A DNA stretch of 64,000 bases from Marisa cornuarietis (lineage: Eukaryota > Mollusca > Gastropoda > Architaenioglossa > Ampullariidae). Positions 47,221-61,400 of this stretch are shown here, in pieces. Each line of letters starts with the position of its first letter. The first letter of the stretch is position 1. A model generated the notes under the pieces. That model had not been told where the DNA came from. It made no database searches and saw only the letters and a list, made by a program, of their open reading frames with translations. Both the position numbers and the translations under genes were made by a program. Location of the stretch: positions 528,501 through 592,500 of the forward strand of contig SMMW01000626.1 of the NCBI GenBank assembly GCA_004794655.1, in the 5' to 3' direction.

Positions 47221-48479
47221 CTAACAAAAAAATGTAGGTCTCGAGTGGATACTCCTTATGTGCCACTTAAGTGCAAAGAGGACTAAGTAAATAACAGTAA
47301 TGTAAGAATATAACTTTACATGAAACATTGTTATGGCTATGAAAGAACACAACATGTCAGCATCCCAATCAAATAACATCACTAAAGAGCACTAAAGAGG
47401 TTAATTGTTCAGGTAAAATAAAATCCACAAAGAAGTTCTGGCATTATTATTCTTCCTAATTAACTTCTGAATAAGCCAATGACATGTGCATTCAAATGAC
47501 AACATTTTATTTGATATATTATATATATATGTCTTTGTGTGCCCTGCCGAGCAAAATATAACTCTCTCAACATAAATTCATATAGAAGCTATTTTTCTTG
47601 TGTTATCAACTTGCATTGGATGCAGCTATTTCCCCCTGCCCATAGTTAAAATCTGAAGTTATTACTTTTGCTTTGATAAAAATATTTAATATTGAACCTG
47701 TCAGTCATATTTATGTCACTTGTAACAAATTGGACAAGAGTTTTCAAAGATGCGTTTGTCTTAGGTCCTGCCACCCAGTGCATCTGAAATGAAGTTGTTT
47801 GATTAGACATGTATGGCTCTTCTATTACAAGGCCTATTACTGTCAAGAAAAGAAGTCTTGTGTACAATGAAACTTAAGGTTCATCTTCAAGATAGAATGA
47901 TGCTATCTGCTTCTGAGTCTAGAAGTCTGTTATCACAATATTGTGTGATTTCATATTTTTTTTGTCCAATCAAATTTTAGTGTCCTGATCATTTAAATAT
48001 GGATCATCTATGCTGGTACGTTCTCTATCTTGGTATACACTTTCTTCGCAAGCACTTGACTGGGCAAAAAGGTTTTCACCCAAATTTCCTTCCCGACAGG
48101 TCTCACTGCTGCTTGGTTTTTATTTCTTGCTGGTCGCATGTGAGGTAGGGACAGATGCAACATTACCTTTTTTGTGAGAAACAAGTATGAAGCAACTGTC
48201 TTTGCAAATCTCAGTTTTTGGGCAGGTACTCCATCACTCATATCCCGATTGAAGACCAGAAAGCCAGGAAGAGTTTACAGGACATGAACACAGGCTGGCT
48301 TTCCTGAACTTAAAAACAAAACAACTCATAAATAACATCTCTGTGACACTGATTTATTAAAAATAAACTGAGCGCTAATACAAAATAAACCAAATACAGC
48401 TCTTAAAGACTTCAGCGATTACTGATGATGACACTGAAAATGTGTAAAAGATACAGAACAACGTAACATACGTCAATAA
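47221..48479. other. No supported gene
   Basis: A/T-rich sequence with a short (TA)n near 47519. Nothing else is recognised. Confidence 0.5.
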
Positions 48480-48612
48480 AAATAATAATAATAATAATGT
48501 ATTATTATATTAATAACAATAATAACAGTTATAATTTACATAGCGCTTTACCCCACTATCAACGGCTAGCTCAAAGTGCTTGACAAAAAGATAAATAATA
48601 ATAATAATCTCA
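48480..48612 (-). repeat. (ATA)n and GCGCTTT tail repeat
   Basis: An AAT-rich run (48480-48535) leads into TACATAGCGCTTTACC and GCTCAAAGTGCTTGAC, then ATAATAATA. This is the same kind of tail as at 17.7, 39.0 and 61.65 kb, here in minus orientation. Confidence 0.5.
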
Positions 48613-51550
48613 AAAGAAAGAGTACTTTGAGTTCACGGTTAGTAAAGCAACTCAAATAATATTGCAAAACGTCTGGTTTCTTACCGGCAACAAATGTTTT
48701 GCTGCAGTGCTCTCTTCTGTTGCCATGCCCCATCTGTACACGGCTTCTTTTCACAAACGACGTCATTCTTCTGTAAGTATTTTTGTTTCGTCGCGTTGGT
48801 TCAAAACAGTTTTGGTCATTCTATAAAAAGATACATTTGGAGAAGCATTTCGTGTGCCACCGAGCTTGTTTCGTTTTCGCATCCTTTTATTCCACCTATG
48901 ACCATGATAATTGATCAGTTTCTTAAAAACTTATGTAACAGTCGCTTTTGCTGAGGTAGCAGGAAGAGATGGCCACAAGAACCGATGACGTCACACGAAA
49001 ACGACCAAATAGCCTAGCTCTTAATTGTGCGAGATTTTCATGTTCTACGGTACATGTTACCAAAATGACAATATCCATAATTTGTCATCAGATTGATCGA
49101 ATCCAGTTTTTCAATTACTATTTTTATTTTTTTTATTTGTCTGTCTAGTCTCGTTTGTTACCTCTTTTCAGGGTCATTGCCCATCATCTTCCCGATCAGT
49201 ACCGCGGTTTCAGAAAGGAATAAATAAGACAGGTTGGGAAATTTAAAGACTCAAAGAATAAGACAGACTGATAGACAGACTGGGATAAAGACAGAAAAAG
49301 GATTTTACCTACTCTTTCATGCGGAGTTCATCTCGAGCACTCAGGTTTATGAATACATTATCTCAACAGTTCGTTGCTCAGAACTACAAGTTCATTACAA
49401 GACAGCGCTCACCATGGTCATCATTTCGACAATGGTTTCTACGTTGTTTTTTTCTCTCTGTGTGTGCGTGTGAGAGAGAGGATGTGAAACAGAGAAAGGT
49501 GACGAGGACGCCGGTGACAAAGATATGATCACTAGAATGGATGGAATTATTGAAATGCAGCGAATATAAATTTGAAAAACATACCTTCTGTCACGGAGGG
49601 CTGCGTAATACTTGAAGACATGTCAGCTAGCGTGACTGGCACAATCTTGTCAAGGTGGAGTGCTGCACGCAGTTTCAAAGCTCGGATGCTTCATAGTGAC
49701 ATTCTCAGTCAACAAGACACTCGATTTCTGATAAAACCTCCCCCTGCATATTTTTCCAGTGAATTAATGACTTCGACTTCATGTTCAGCAGCTGTTACAA
49801 GCTACATACACGGTACATGAAACATCGGCAGCGGAGAAAAAGCTTTGTAGTTCTTACTTCGATATCCCAGCAATACCGGAGTGACAATTCATTTTGAGAT
49901 CATGATGCTTCCTGCTTATTCCGCTCACTTTTAACATCTACGTCGAGCAAGATAAGCTTTTTTTCTTCACAGAAGAAAAGACACTCTTTTGTGCTTCTGA
50001 CTTCACATGACCAAACTTGGTATTTCAACAGAGAAAACCGAATGATACTTTAAATCATTAAAGTTTGTTTGCGATTAATGACTGAATCTTCGTGACATAG
50101 GAAACATTTGCCTGAGATATTATCGACAACAACAGGGTATGAAGAGGTGCTTTTCTGCGACGTCGATTTTGTTTCCTGCTCTTTCGCTTCTGAGATTTGT
50201 CGATAACAACCAGGTGCTGCAACTGTCGTTTCTGTTACGCGACATCGCCCGCACCAGTCATTTACACCAGCTGTTTGTATGAAGCCGAGGAAACAAGAAG
50301 TGGATGTTTAAGAATCTCCGCAGGTAGCAAGCGACTGGCAGTTTTGACTCTGTTGCCTCCAAACACGCGAATGTCGATGGAGAAAGGAATAATAATAATC
50401 CCTTACCTCACACCAAGAACCAGCAGCTTGTGCTTTCAGTATTTGTTTACGAATCGGTGGAAACGGTCCTAGATTCTATTCATTTTATTCTTTTCAGCCA
50501 CGCATTTTGTAGCTCACCATCTGACTACTTCAGTTTGGCTCTCTCACTTTTTCTCTGCAGGCTTTGCGGTCCCTTCAGCCATCGTCTGTTTGGCGTGATG
50601 CGCGCGCATATTGCAGCACCGCGTGCCTTGACGAGATCGATTGGAACAGCGCTTCAAGCTACACGCGCCTCTTTCGTGTAACTTTGTAGGTCAAGCACAA
50701 AGCCGGTGTCAGGTGCTGAGAAATCTCCCTGCCTCAGAAATCCGCCGTTATAATGCATCTGCGTCAAATTTAAATATGATTTAAACAGGGCTTAGCCGCG
50801 TGCCTCGAAATCCGCCTGTCACGTGGATTCGAGTGATCCGATCGCAAACTGCGCATGCGTCATATGAAAATCACGTGTGCTGTTCATTAAGCAACGTGCA
50901 GCAATGACAGAGTATTTGGATCTGGACTTTGATAAAGTAGTCTTCCTCCAAGAAACAGTGACAGAAAAAGCTTAATAATGTGCATGTGTACTATTGCAAA
51001 TATGATTTTTTTTCAGCAACATCACTTCCCATATGGTGGAATGTTATAACAGCTTAATTTGTTTTATGATTCTAGCTACTATATTAGACATATTAAAAGG
51101 TCAGTCGAAGTTCTTTGGTTGTATACGCATGGATTAAGCAAAATGCACTTGTATTTTGCTGAAGATATCAGTTCCAACTTTCCTCTGAAGACTTCATCCA
51201 TTTTCGCTTACTTAATTGCAGATGCTAATAGTGTTTCAGTGTTTATTTCTATCCCCTGCCAAGTGGCTTTTGTAAATGTTTCATTAGTGAGTGATTCATA
51301 TTACGAAATATTTTGTTCAATTTAGGTACATCTATGAAGGTACTGGTAATATCAGTTACTGTATTTGTAACATTTGCTTAACAATCCTTCTACTGATTTA
51401 AATTTTGTAACTTGCTGACATAAGTTTGAATCATGTAATTCATCAACCTATGTAAGGTGGTGGGTAACAGGCATTTCTTGGCTGCTGTTTACCATTTTTA
51501 CTTTTAATTGCATTTGCTTAAAATAGTTCTACCTAATTTCTAAATGTAAT
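48613..51550. other. No supported gene
   Basis: Open frames at 49234-49528, 49572-49820, 50197-50681 and 51059-51325 show no domains, no agreeing splice sites and no codon signal that I can support. Confidence 0.45.
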
Positions 51551-51556
51551 TAAAAT

Positions 51557-54500
51557 TTAAAGTATATAGTTTTGGGCAGCCCCCTTCAGTTGGGCCCATG
51601 TGGCTCCGCCATTTGCCTCGCTCTCTACTGATCTTTTCCAAGTCTGTTTTGGCCTCCCAACTCTCCTCTTCCTCTGAGGGTTCCGGTCAAGTGCCTGCCT
51701 GGCAATGGTGTCAGCTGGTTTGTGCAGGGTGTGTCCTATCCAGCCCCACTTGCGCTTTTTGATGTCTTGACTAGTGGCATTCTGGTTAGTTCTTTCCCAC
51801 AGGCTGCTATTGGAGACCTTTTCATGCCATCTTATTCCCAAAATATGGCGAAGGCATCGGTTGGTAAAGGTCTGGAGCTTGTTGTTGATGGTTTTTGTCA
51901 CTCTCCAGGCTTCGGAGCCATACAGTAGGACTGGCTTCACATTAGTGTTGAAGATGCGGGTCTTACTGCGGAGGGATAATGCTCGGGAATTCCAGATGGG
52001 GCGTAGGGTGTTAAAAGCATGCCTGGCCTTGTTTATGTGGCTTCTGATGTCGTCGTCAGCTCCACCATCCTTGATAACGATGCTTCCTAGATATGTGAAG
52101 TGGTCTGTTTCTAGGATGTTCTCTCCTTGAAGATGGATTAGGAGTTCCGCTTGTTTTTTATTTTCATCACTTCAGTCTTCTTTTTGTTGATCTTTAAGCC
52201 GGTCTTCTCTGCTTTCTCTGCTAGCTTGCTCAGTTTGGTTTGTGCATGCTGCTGCCGATGAGATAGGAGACTAATGCCATCTGCAAAGTCCAGGCCCTTT
52301 AGCTGTTTGTTGAAGGTCCACTGGATACCGGTGTTGTTGTCTTGGGTTGTTTTACGCATAATCCAGTCATTGACCATCAGGAAGATTGTCGGTGATAATA
52401 TGCAACCCTGTCTTACACCAGTCTTAATTACAAAAGGTTTAGTGAGTTTGCCGTTATGGATAATTTGGCAGGATGAGTCTTCCTACAATCCCTGGATGAT
52501 GTTTATGAATTTGGGCGGAATACCATAGTGATTCATCAGCCTCCAGATGACATCCCTGTCTACACTGTCGAAGAACTTTTCGAAATCCACAGAAGTTATA
52601 TGAAGGGAGGATTGCCATTCGATGGACTGTTCTATGATTATACGTAGGGTTTCAATGTAGTCAGTGCATGACCTATCCTGGCGAAACCCTGCTTGCCAGT
52701 TGTTGCATTGGGAGAGGTTTCCTTTCTTTGGTAATTTGACCAGGTGACCTTATTTCCAGTCTGCTGGGACTAGCTCTTGTTCCCAGATCTTGTGTAGGAG
52801 GGGCTGTAAAATTGTTGCTGTTGTTTCTGGGTCTGTTTTGAGTGCTTCTGGGGGGATGCCGTGCGGGCCTGCTGCTTTGCCATTTGTCATGCTTTTGATA
52901 GCTTTGATGATTTCTGTCTTAGTGGGAGGGCTGGTGTTGACGTGAAGTTGTGCAGTTGCTGGTGGTATTTCAGGTAAGGATGGTGGATGAGGTCTATTCA
53001 GCATCTTCTTGAAGTGCTCTATCCAGCGGTCTCTTTGTTTTGCATCGTTTGTTATGGTCTTGCCGTCTTTGTCTTTCACTGGCTTGTTTGGGTTTACGCT
53101 CCTGCCTGACAGAGTTCGTGTTATTTCGTATAATCGCTTCATGTTTCCCTGTATGGCTACTGTCTCTGCTTCCTCTGTCAGTTCATGGGCGAAGCGTCTC
53201 TTGTCTTCCCTTACCGACCTTTTCACTTGGCGGTTGGCTTCCCAGTATTTTGCTCTTGTGGTCTTGGCACTGGTTGAGCTTCTGTTTCAGTCCCTTTCTT
53301 GATTCAATCTTTGCCCAAGTTTCTGAAGTCATCCATTCCTTATGTTTTCTTTCCCTCTTCCCTAGAACATCTGTACAGGCTGTCTTCCAAATGCTCTTGA
53401 GTGTTGACCAGTGTTCTTCCACTGATTCTTCTCTCAGTCCTGAAAGGGCCTCATACTTATTCTTAATTTCACAGTTAAAAATTTCCCTTGTCTCCTTGTT
53501 CTTTAGGTACTGAGTATTGAACTTGTTGTGTGGTCTGCCTGCTGTATCGATGAAGGATTTCAGCTTGATCTTGAAGACTGTTATTAGGAGCTGGTGGTCT
53601 GATGTAACATCTGCTCCTCTTCTCACTCTGACATCTTGGAGACTCCTTCTCCACTTTCGACCAACCGTTATATGGTCGACCTGGTTTTCTGTCTGGTAAT
53701 TTGGAGAAGTACACGTTGTTTTGTGTATATTTTTGTGTGGGAATACAGTGACGTGGTCATTGAAAGCGCAGAAGTCTGTGAAGAGCTCCCGTTTTCGTTG
53801 CAGGTGCCGACGTCATGTCTTCCCATGATGAGCTCCTTGTTGGTGTTATCATCTCCCACTTAGGCATTTAGGTCTCCCATAATGATCTTTAGATCTCTCC
53901 TTGGTGTGTGGTCAAGCAGAGACTGCAAGGAACTATAGAATTCTTCTTTTTCCCCTTCATCTGCTGGATTTGTTGGTGCATAGCATTGGATGATGGTAAT
54001 CTTCCTTCCTTTTGAATTGAATCTTGCTGACATGAGCTGTGGTGAGACTGGTTCCCAGGCCATCAGCGCCTTTGTTGCCTCTGTGAATATCAGCAGTGCT
54101 ACTCCCTGGGTATGGTCATGGTCCAGGTCTCTGTGGCCAGAGTAGATGGTTTCTCCTGATGTTAGTCTGGTCTGCGCACTTCCATTCCATCTGGTTTCAC
54201 ATAACCCGAGGACAGTGATGTATTTTCTCATTTCACTTGCCACTTGAGCTGATTTGCCACTTTCATAGAGGGTTCTGATGTTCCAGGTCCCTATCCTGGT
54301 TCTTGCCTTGGTCGTCAGAAGATGAGTCGACTTCCCTTGGGCTTTTACCAGCCTGCGTCATGAGCTCTTCTAGAGAGGGATCTTCCCGACCAGGCCCCTG
54401 TTGCGATACTGTTGCGGTTTCTGTAACAGCTTGTGTTTTACTTGAAAGGGTTATTAGCCCAAAGCAAAACCTCCAACCTGGAGGGCCAGGGTGTAACATT

Positions 54501-54700
54501 TTTTAGCCTGGCCTCTACCCTGACAGACCTGTTCGGCTTGGTTGGACCTGCCAAGGCCACAAGGCTCACGCCGACATAGCTCTGTGGATCGACGAGGCAC
54601 ACAAGCCACCACACCACTACAAGGTAAGTTGCAGCAATTTGTGGTGTCCGACACACCAAGACAACTGCAAATTTCAGTAAATCGATGAGCTTTTTTCATA
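51557..54700 (-). mobile_element. RTE-type LINE, nearly full length, inactivated
   Basis: Read on the minus strand: a 5' region (54700-54300) with MKKAHRFTEICSCLGVSDTT, an EEP endonuclease (54290-53540) with GTWNIRTLYESG, LCETRWN, CYAPTN, MGDLNA and SDHQLL, a linker, then the reverse transcriptase with GKAAGPHGIPPEAL, SVDFEKFFDS, TGVRQGCILSPTIF and the C-terminal GYLGSIV-type and LLYGSEAWRVTK parts, ending near 51557. Defects are frameshifts in the endonuclease near 53860 and the linker near 53200, stops near 52740 and 52480, and FADG (52276-52287) where the catalytic FADD is expected. CNNW is joined straight to QAGFR near 52695, so about 32 residues are missing. Confidence 0.9.
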
Positions 54701-55189
54701 CCAACCTAAATTTATATTGAGTGAATAATCATAATAACGTAAAATTTGAGGGACAAGCAATAAACGTGTAGCCACTTTGTAAATGCCATGCTTGCATCAG
54801 GAGGAGGTCTGTGTTTACTAAATAACAACCACAAACAGAAAATTGTGCAATAGGAAGAAATGGTGTTTTTACTTTATTCTGTATGTTCTAATAACTGTTG
54901 AATTATAAACATGTATCCTACAGTTGTTTCTTTATTCCTTTCGTAGTTGCAGAAAAAAAGTTTTCGCGCACCTAATCACGAAAAAGCGGATTTGTGGTGA
55001 CTCAGAGGACAGCAGTGTCAGGCAGGCTGCGATTGTACATGTTGCAAAAGTGTTAATACACTGTGGCGAAACTACAGCTTGAATAAACAGAGCAGGCTAA
55101 TTTTAAAGTCGATAATCTTGAATGTCTCGCAAATGATATAAACATTAAAATAATCCTTGGAGGAAAAAAGGTTCCCCACTCCTGTCTTA
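54701..55189. other. No supported gene
   Basis: A/T-rich spacer between two LINE remnants. Nothing is recognised. Confidence 0.5.
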
Positions 55190-56310
55190 GACCACGCCTT
55201 ATCGCCAGACAAATATTTTAGACATAGTGTCATCCGTCAGTGAGAAGATCTTTGCAGCAGCCCTAAGACTACAAATCATATTACAGTAAGACGATTGCCA
55301 GCTTACACTAACAGCTGTCACATGCCAGAGAACGCATAGACCAGAACTCATCAAGTGGCATCTGGTAAAAACCTTGAATGAGGGGACTATTTCTTCTTGT
55401 GGACCCACAGTGCTTGAAGTGCAAGCCTCCTTGCTAAAGTCTTCGAATTGATCAAGTATGTCGGACCAGCTACCAGACAGAAACTGCTTGAGCTCTTCAA
55501 CCAATCATGGAATCTTCCCAGCAACCTGGAAATAATCCATTACAGCTGCTACAGGTGGGTCTTCTGATGCTGCCATCCACAATGGAAAAACTGGAATCTT
55601 CATCGCTACCCAGACGGACGCAGCACCTGAAGATTGTTACCTGCTGAATCACCGTTGTCCAGCTTCCTGACTGGGCTCACCGCTCTACAGGAAGCTGCCA
55701 GACTTGTCAGCATCGAAACCCAACTCCTCCTCTCATGCTGTCTTCCTGACTTAATGCAGATCTGTAATCCAGGGCCTAAAGTCCTCCAGAGCAGCTGGAA
55801 CGGGACACACAGTACAATTTCTTACGGCAAAGCCACATCTCTGGTTAGCCATCGCTTCAAAAGCCAGTGGCCAAACAAACGCAACCCTCCCTCAGACGAC
55901 CGAAAGCTGAATCTCAAACGCCACCAGCAAACCATTATCTTCCTTCTGTGTACTGCAGACTGCCGGCTGCGTGCACACACTGACCGCCTGGGGCCTGGGG
56001 CTGTCACACACTGAAAACTGCATATGCGAGACCATGAGCATGTACTGAAGCTCTGTCCCCTTCACAACAGGACCGGACGGGGCTGTATCCTCTGGGAGAC
56101 ACACTGGCAGAGAAATTCTGCGCCGCCAGACATGAAGAAACAGCTCACCATAATCACAGAGAAAAACTATGTCTACCAGGCCTTCTCCCTAAAACCTGAA
56201 AGAAAGAAAGCCAAGCAAATATCCTTGATCCTATTGACTGAAGGCGAGTTTATCGTCTCTAAGGCATGGCATCTGGAAGGCAGAGACCTTATCCTCCTTG
56301 CTGAGCGGTA
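55190..56310 (+). mobile_element. LINE C-terminal remnant (RNase H/zinc-finger type)
   Basis: The plus strand carries, in broken frames, FKSQWPNKRNPPSDDRKLNL, KRHQQTIIFLLCTADCRLRA, HTDRLGLG-like, CICET...H--LCPL-like and ETHWQRNSAPP. The order LRTxHCRLR - H - LGL - CxC - H...CP is the C-terminal tail of several non-LTR retrotransposons. A G-S-D-like upstream part (55400-55790) is too decayed to name. The clade is undetermined. Confidence 0.5.
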
Positions 56311-57188
56311 AAGGGGGTATCTCAGTCGTTGGTTTGAGCATACCTCGAATTGGTGACATTTAAATTCGAACGTATTTGTATTGAATTTGAAGATGTAGAG
56401 CGACTAATTGGCAGTTATATCTCTTCTGCCTTGCCCTGCCTTGCCAAAATGCAAGTATTAGCAGCACTATTTTATCTGCACATCAGTGTTTGTTGTTAAA
56501 ACAAGAATCTGTTGGTTGATTTTCAAAATTAACGAACCTTCATTTGATAGCAGTCTATAAGCGTTTACAAATGTATCTGTAACCAGTATATAGTGATGAT
56601 GATGGAGGTCGTAAAGTTTGATATATAAATAGTAAATGACTCATTGAATTGTCTCACAGGCCATTATAAACTAAAAATTACCCTGTATCACAACATGGAC
56701 ATGAAGACAAACACATATACAAATTTTGTAATCGGGTTGGCGGGACACATTTTCAGATCCCGCTTAAACAACTGAAAGGTTGGTTCGCTGCTCAATCCAG
56801 ACTGTAGGGGATGCATAGCGGAAATATCTCTGGCCGAAACCTGTCAGATTCCTTTTAAGGATGACAAGGAGCTGCTCGGTCCTTGAACGGAGGGTCCGCG
56901 GCGGACGACATATATAAAGCAGCAAAGAAAGCAATGCAAGGACGGCGAACGTGTACTGCAGGGATAGTAACGGCAAAAGAACCAGCCTGGTGGAGTTTGT
57001 TGCTACTTATGGCATATATCAAATTACACAACTCCGTCGTAGCCTATCCTTTTTCACGCTCAGGCACATAACTGACAAATCTTCACATGAATGAGTTTGA
57101 CATTTCCATGATACCCATTTTCAAGCATACGCAGTCGCAGTTTCCAAACAGGGTTGGGAATAAACCCTTTCTCTGATTATTCACTTTT
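56311..57188. other. Spacer downstream of the NERD-helicase gene
   Basis: No gene is supported. It lies 3' of the minus-strand stop codon and may hold the 3' UTR, but no clear polyadenylation site was fixed. Confidence 0.45.
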
Positions 57189-57631
57189 TTACAGTGCAGT
57201 GATCTCAATTGCATCTTCATTATTTTTTTCCTTGTCGTAGGCATATTCTTCTTTGTGCAGTGTGTCCTTGGGCAGCACCCACACTACTTGTGCTGTGGCG
57301 CGTGAAATACCGTGCAACTGAAGCATCCGGTAGTTTTGTACTTCCGCAACACACACCACCACTTTCCTTTCCAGCCCCTTGATCTGGTCGTAACGAATGA
57401 CGGTAGCCTCGTCTCGCGGGCTCTTCATTATTGCAACGTCCTTGATACCTTTGGTGTCTCCTGGCTTCACTAGCCGCACGGGTACTCCCTCCTGTCGCAG
57501 ACCCTGTACCAGGCAGGCGGGTCTGGCGAACTGTCCCACTGCTCTCCTTTCTTCTATTGGATCCTCCGTTACCAAGATAAAGACGTCCTTCCACTGCAGT
57601 GGTGGTGGAGTGGGTGTCATACCAGTCTGCT
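57189..57631 (-). CDS. NERD-helicase exon 7
   Basis: After TATATTTCAG the exon completes a Glu codon and encodes a proline stretch, DVFILVTEDPIEERRAV, and VIRYDQIKGLERKVVVCV, the second RecA-like domain with the KGLE motif. It ends in an acidic tail and stop. Confidence 0.85.
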
Positions 57632-58382
57632 CTGAAATATAAAACACACCAAAGGTAGTACGCAGAATATAATACTAACCGTGCGAGGGACGTTTGCGTA
57701 CGGTTCCTAAACCTCTTGTACATTCTCAGTCTATAATAAACGATAAACGGTTGGGGCATGGAGGAGGGATAAAAAAGATCAGTTCTGTTTCTTCTGTTAT
57801 CGTACTTTTCTTTCAGTTTTTATTTCTTTGGTTTCTTGTCATTTTGTTTTTTTTATTAAAAAAAAGAAAATATTTCAACAATTGCACAAATGTAATAATA
57901 TGTAATAATGCTGTCATATGTCCTGAAGCCAGTCTTTGTCACTGCGATACTGAGTGGTTTAGAAGAAACAAAGTTGAGATTATCACAGAAACAACGCATT
58001 TATCAATTTTGCGTCAGTTGGAAGCTATAACTAATCAAGTAAAATATGAATTCTCGTACTTTATAAGTGGACATGCTTCTCTGTTGTTAAGGTGTTCATA
58101 TAATAAAGGATGAGTTTCCTTTCTACAAAAATAACTCAGGAGTGAGAAAAATCAGTGAGACTGGCAGAAAAGCATTCATAGATTCAAAACCAGATCGCTA
58201 AACAATGTTATCTTCACCCCAATAGCACGTCTGGAAAGAAAAAAACATAACACGTACTATTTCTCGACTGCTTGGCCTTAGAGATGCCCGATGAAGCCTT
58301 GTCGCATGCTTTATCTGTGTTATTCCCGGCTGTGGGAGAGACCAACGTTTTTGTTGGTGCCAGCATAATATGAATAGCTTAG

Positions 58383-58427
<45 letters not shown>

Positions 58428-61400
58428 ACAATAGCTATCTACCAAATATTTATCAGCACATACATCACGGACGCAGACAAATGCGCTCACAAATGCATAC
58501 ACGCAATAATGCATTCAAGTAACATTCATTACGCGAGTGTGCACACTAACCCAAACGCTCACGCAGACTCGCAAAAACACGCAAACTCGCACGCACCTTT
58601 GAGAGCTTTCAGTACGCGAGCCAGTTCACATCCACACTCAGTACAGTCCAGCAATCGCTTCACATCGCCATGGTCTTGCGACGAATGAGCAGTTATTTTT
58701 ATCACAGGGGGGCCGTCACAAGGGAGAGGAGTGGGGCTCTCGCTATAAGCAGTGATTATATTACGATGATACGTGAGCGCCCCCTGCACTTCTCTAGTGA
58801 TCGCTGGGGGACATCTCAAAGACACATTTAGTTTCATTTCCGACATCCATGAAGGAACGTTGTAGTTGTGATGCATGCCAGCCGCCCACAGACGCAGGCT
58901 ATGGACCCGCGCGTGCAGCCTTTCACACAGTTCTCGGGTGATGTCACTGTTGGAACACAGCTGTTGTTAGTAGCAGCCGTTAGCTATGGCATAATCACCA
59001 CAATGGATAGCTAGTTCGTTCACGACAAAACCTACAGACGACTACGAGAACAATACGTTTCAATGTCAGCAATGACTGTGGCCAACTCATAAGGCATCAA
59101 AACGAATGTGACTTGATAAAGCAGCAACATGGTAGGTCAATCAAGCTGGACAGGTTGAGAATCAAGTTATGAAACAAGGCGAGAGAGTAAATTCCACTTA
59201 CTTGACAAGGCATCATGAGGAGAACATTGTACTTTCTTAAACGTTACAGATTTAAGGTTTTCTATGTTATCCACAAATCAAGAAATGATAAACACCAATC
59301 TCTCCACAATTAAACAAGAGATAAAATAGGATCACCACTACTAAAGTACAGTAAATATGCAGCTAGTATTAGCATCCCTACCACTACTTACAAACCTCCA
59401 TTACTGGCTTCATACAATGCCCTCAATACCATGAAATCCCAATTTCCAGACCTAGTACCACACTCTAGTCAGTACCATCCCAATTAAAAGGTCTCCTCAT
59501 CTCAGAATCTATATAGATGCGAGTCAATAAAAGCCAAACAAGATGAATGCAGTGACAAACTTACTTCCAGTGAACTTCATCCATGATCACGCAAAGCTTT
59601 TCCTCTGTCGCTATGGCGACCAAACGTTGCAACAGGTTATCGACTGCTGCGTTTTGCTCTTGGTCTGTGGGAAGCTTCTTTAATTCGCAGTAGTGGACCT
59701 GCACTTGGGTGCAGGCTGCAGGGTTCATTTTGCGCAGCTGTTGCTCGACGTTATGTGTTGCCGCTAAGCTCTCCAACATCAGACTGACTACCTGCACCTT
59801 GAACACAAAATTTGTCTTCTCTGTCAACATTGAAGAACACACTGGGGTGAAACGTCATAACTTTCTTAGGACAGTCATTGCTGCAGGAGTTATGTCGGCA
59901 ATAGGATCACTCACTAGTACCATTCCGACCCGCTAGAACATGCAAATACCGAATCGTACTACTAGTACATTTCAAGTAACATGTTAAACGTAGGTGTAAC
60001 ACTAGTACCGGCCCGAAATAGTACATGCAAATAACAGATACATAGGTGTAACTAGTGTAGACATGTACCTTCTGTCCTTGTTGGAGCCAACCAGATGCCT
60101 GTAGAACTAGCATTAACGTCTTTCCTGTACCGGGGGGACCATTGAGGTACAAGCACTGAGGGGCCTCTTGCAACACGTCCACCTGCTTTGGGTGAAGCAC
60201 TACCCGAGCAAACCTCTCTCCCGTCTCAGATACCCCATGCTGTAGAGTTGGAAGTGCCATACGGGATGGAGAGGGACAGAAAACTTTTACCATTGTAGCT
60301 GGACCACAAAATCTGTGAGAAATATTGTGACAAGACAGTAATTTTCATTATTTTATTACTTTAATGGCATGTTTCAATAAGCCTCTATTTACACCTTGCT
60401 AAAAGACTACAAACGAATATTCATATATTTACATGTATAAGGGTGAATAATGTTTATACATACATATACAAACATACACATTCAGAGGGCAAAACCTTCC
60501 ACTTCTCGCCTGCATGCATTTAGTTTTAAGCAGTAGTTTTGTAACACTATTATCTAACAATCTTTCTATATGTTGATATCAGTAATCCCCTAAACATTCC
60601 GTTGTCTCTCTGCCTACCTGCATGCCAGCGTGTCATTTAGCTAGCAACAAGGTACACAGTGCGATATCAGAAGAGATTTCCTGGGCCATCTTCCCATTTA
60701 TTTGTGATTTTATCTTTTGTAATTTTCGCTACTTCTTTTAAAATATATTCAGTCAGAGTTGGCGACAAAAACAGTTCTTGAGAAAAATCTTTCAAGTAAA
60801 ATGTCATTAGAATAGCATCGAATTTTCGCAATTTAGAGAAGGTTTTAAGGCTCAAGTCTACAGCAGTTACCTGGCTACCAGATTGATGTACAGTTCATCA
60901 CTCATAGCAGGGTCACTATCCACCAAGATCCGCTCCCACCATTGTTGCAGTCGTCGCATTGCATCCTGACAGACGTTCCAGGGAGTGGAGCCGTCCGAAA
61001 GATTGTCAGCGCACAAACAAAAGTCAGCGGGGTCCGCCTGCGGCGGCAGGTACAGACTGTTACGAAGTGTCTGCGACAGTAGATTGACATTTTAAGTACT
61101 GAAGTCTAGCTTGTACCTATTCATGCACATAAACTTTAAGGGCAAGGCAAGTCAAACCAATAATTGCGTTTAAAGGGAAAAGCAAGTCTACTGGTAACCG
61201 GGTATTAAATAATAAATATTGACGTTGTGAATCATATACGCGAAATTTTCCTGGGACATGATTCAGAACGTTAGTATCTATCATTTAGGGCCAGCCTACC
61301 ACTTGACTTGCTTTCCCCATTAAATGATTTCGCACAAAAGTTCGGTTGTGCAAGTATTCATTCCACGTGTCATTAACCTGATTAACTCTACTGGTCGTGA

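Noticed and set aside
50197..50681. Two overlapping plus-strand frames
   Set aside because: No family, no splice agreement, and biased serine/leucine content typical of chance frames.
51722..53863. Plus-strand frames of 60-157 codons
   Set aside because: Antisense of the second RTE LINE, whose minus-strand motifs are unambiguous.
57694..58113. 139-codon plus-strand frame with a hydrophobic segment
   Set aside because: It lies in the last intron of the NERD-helicase gene, antisense, is T-rich by composition, and has no domain.
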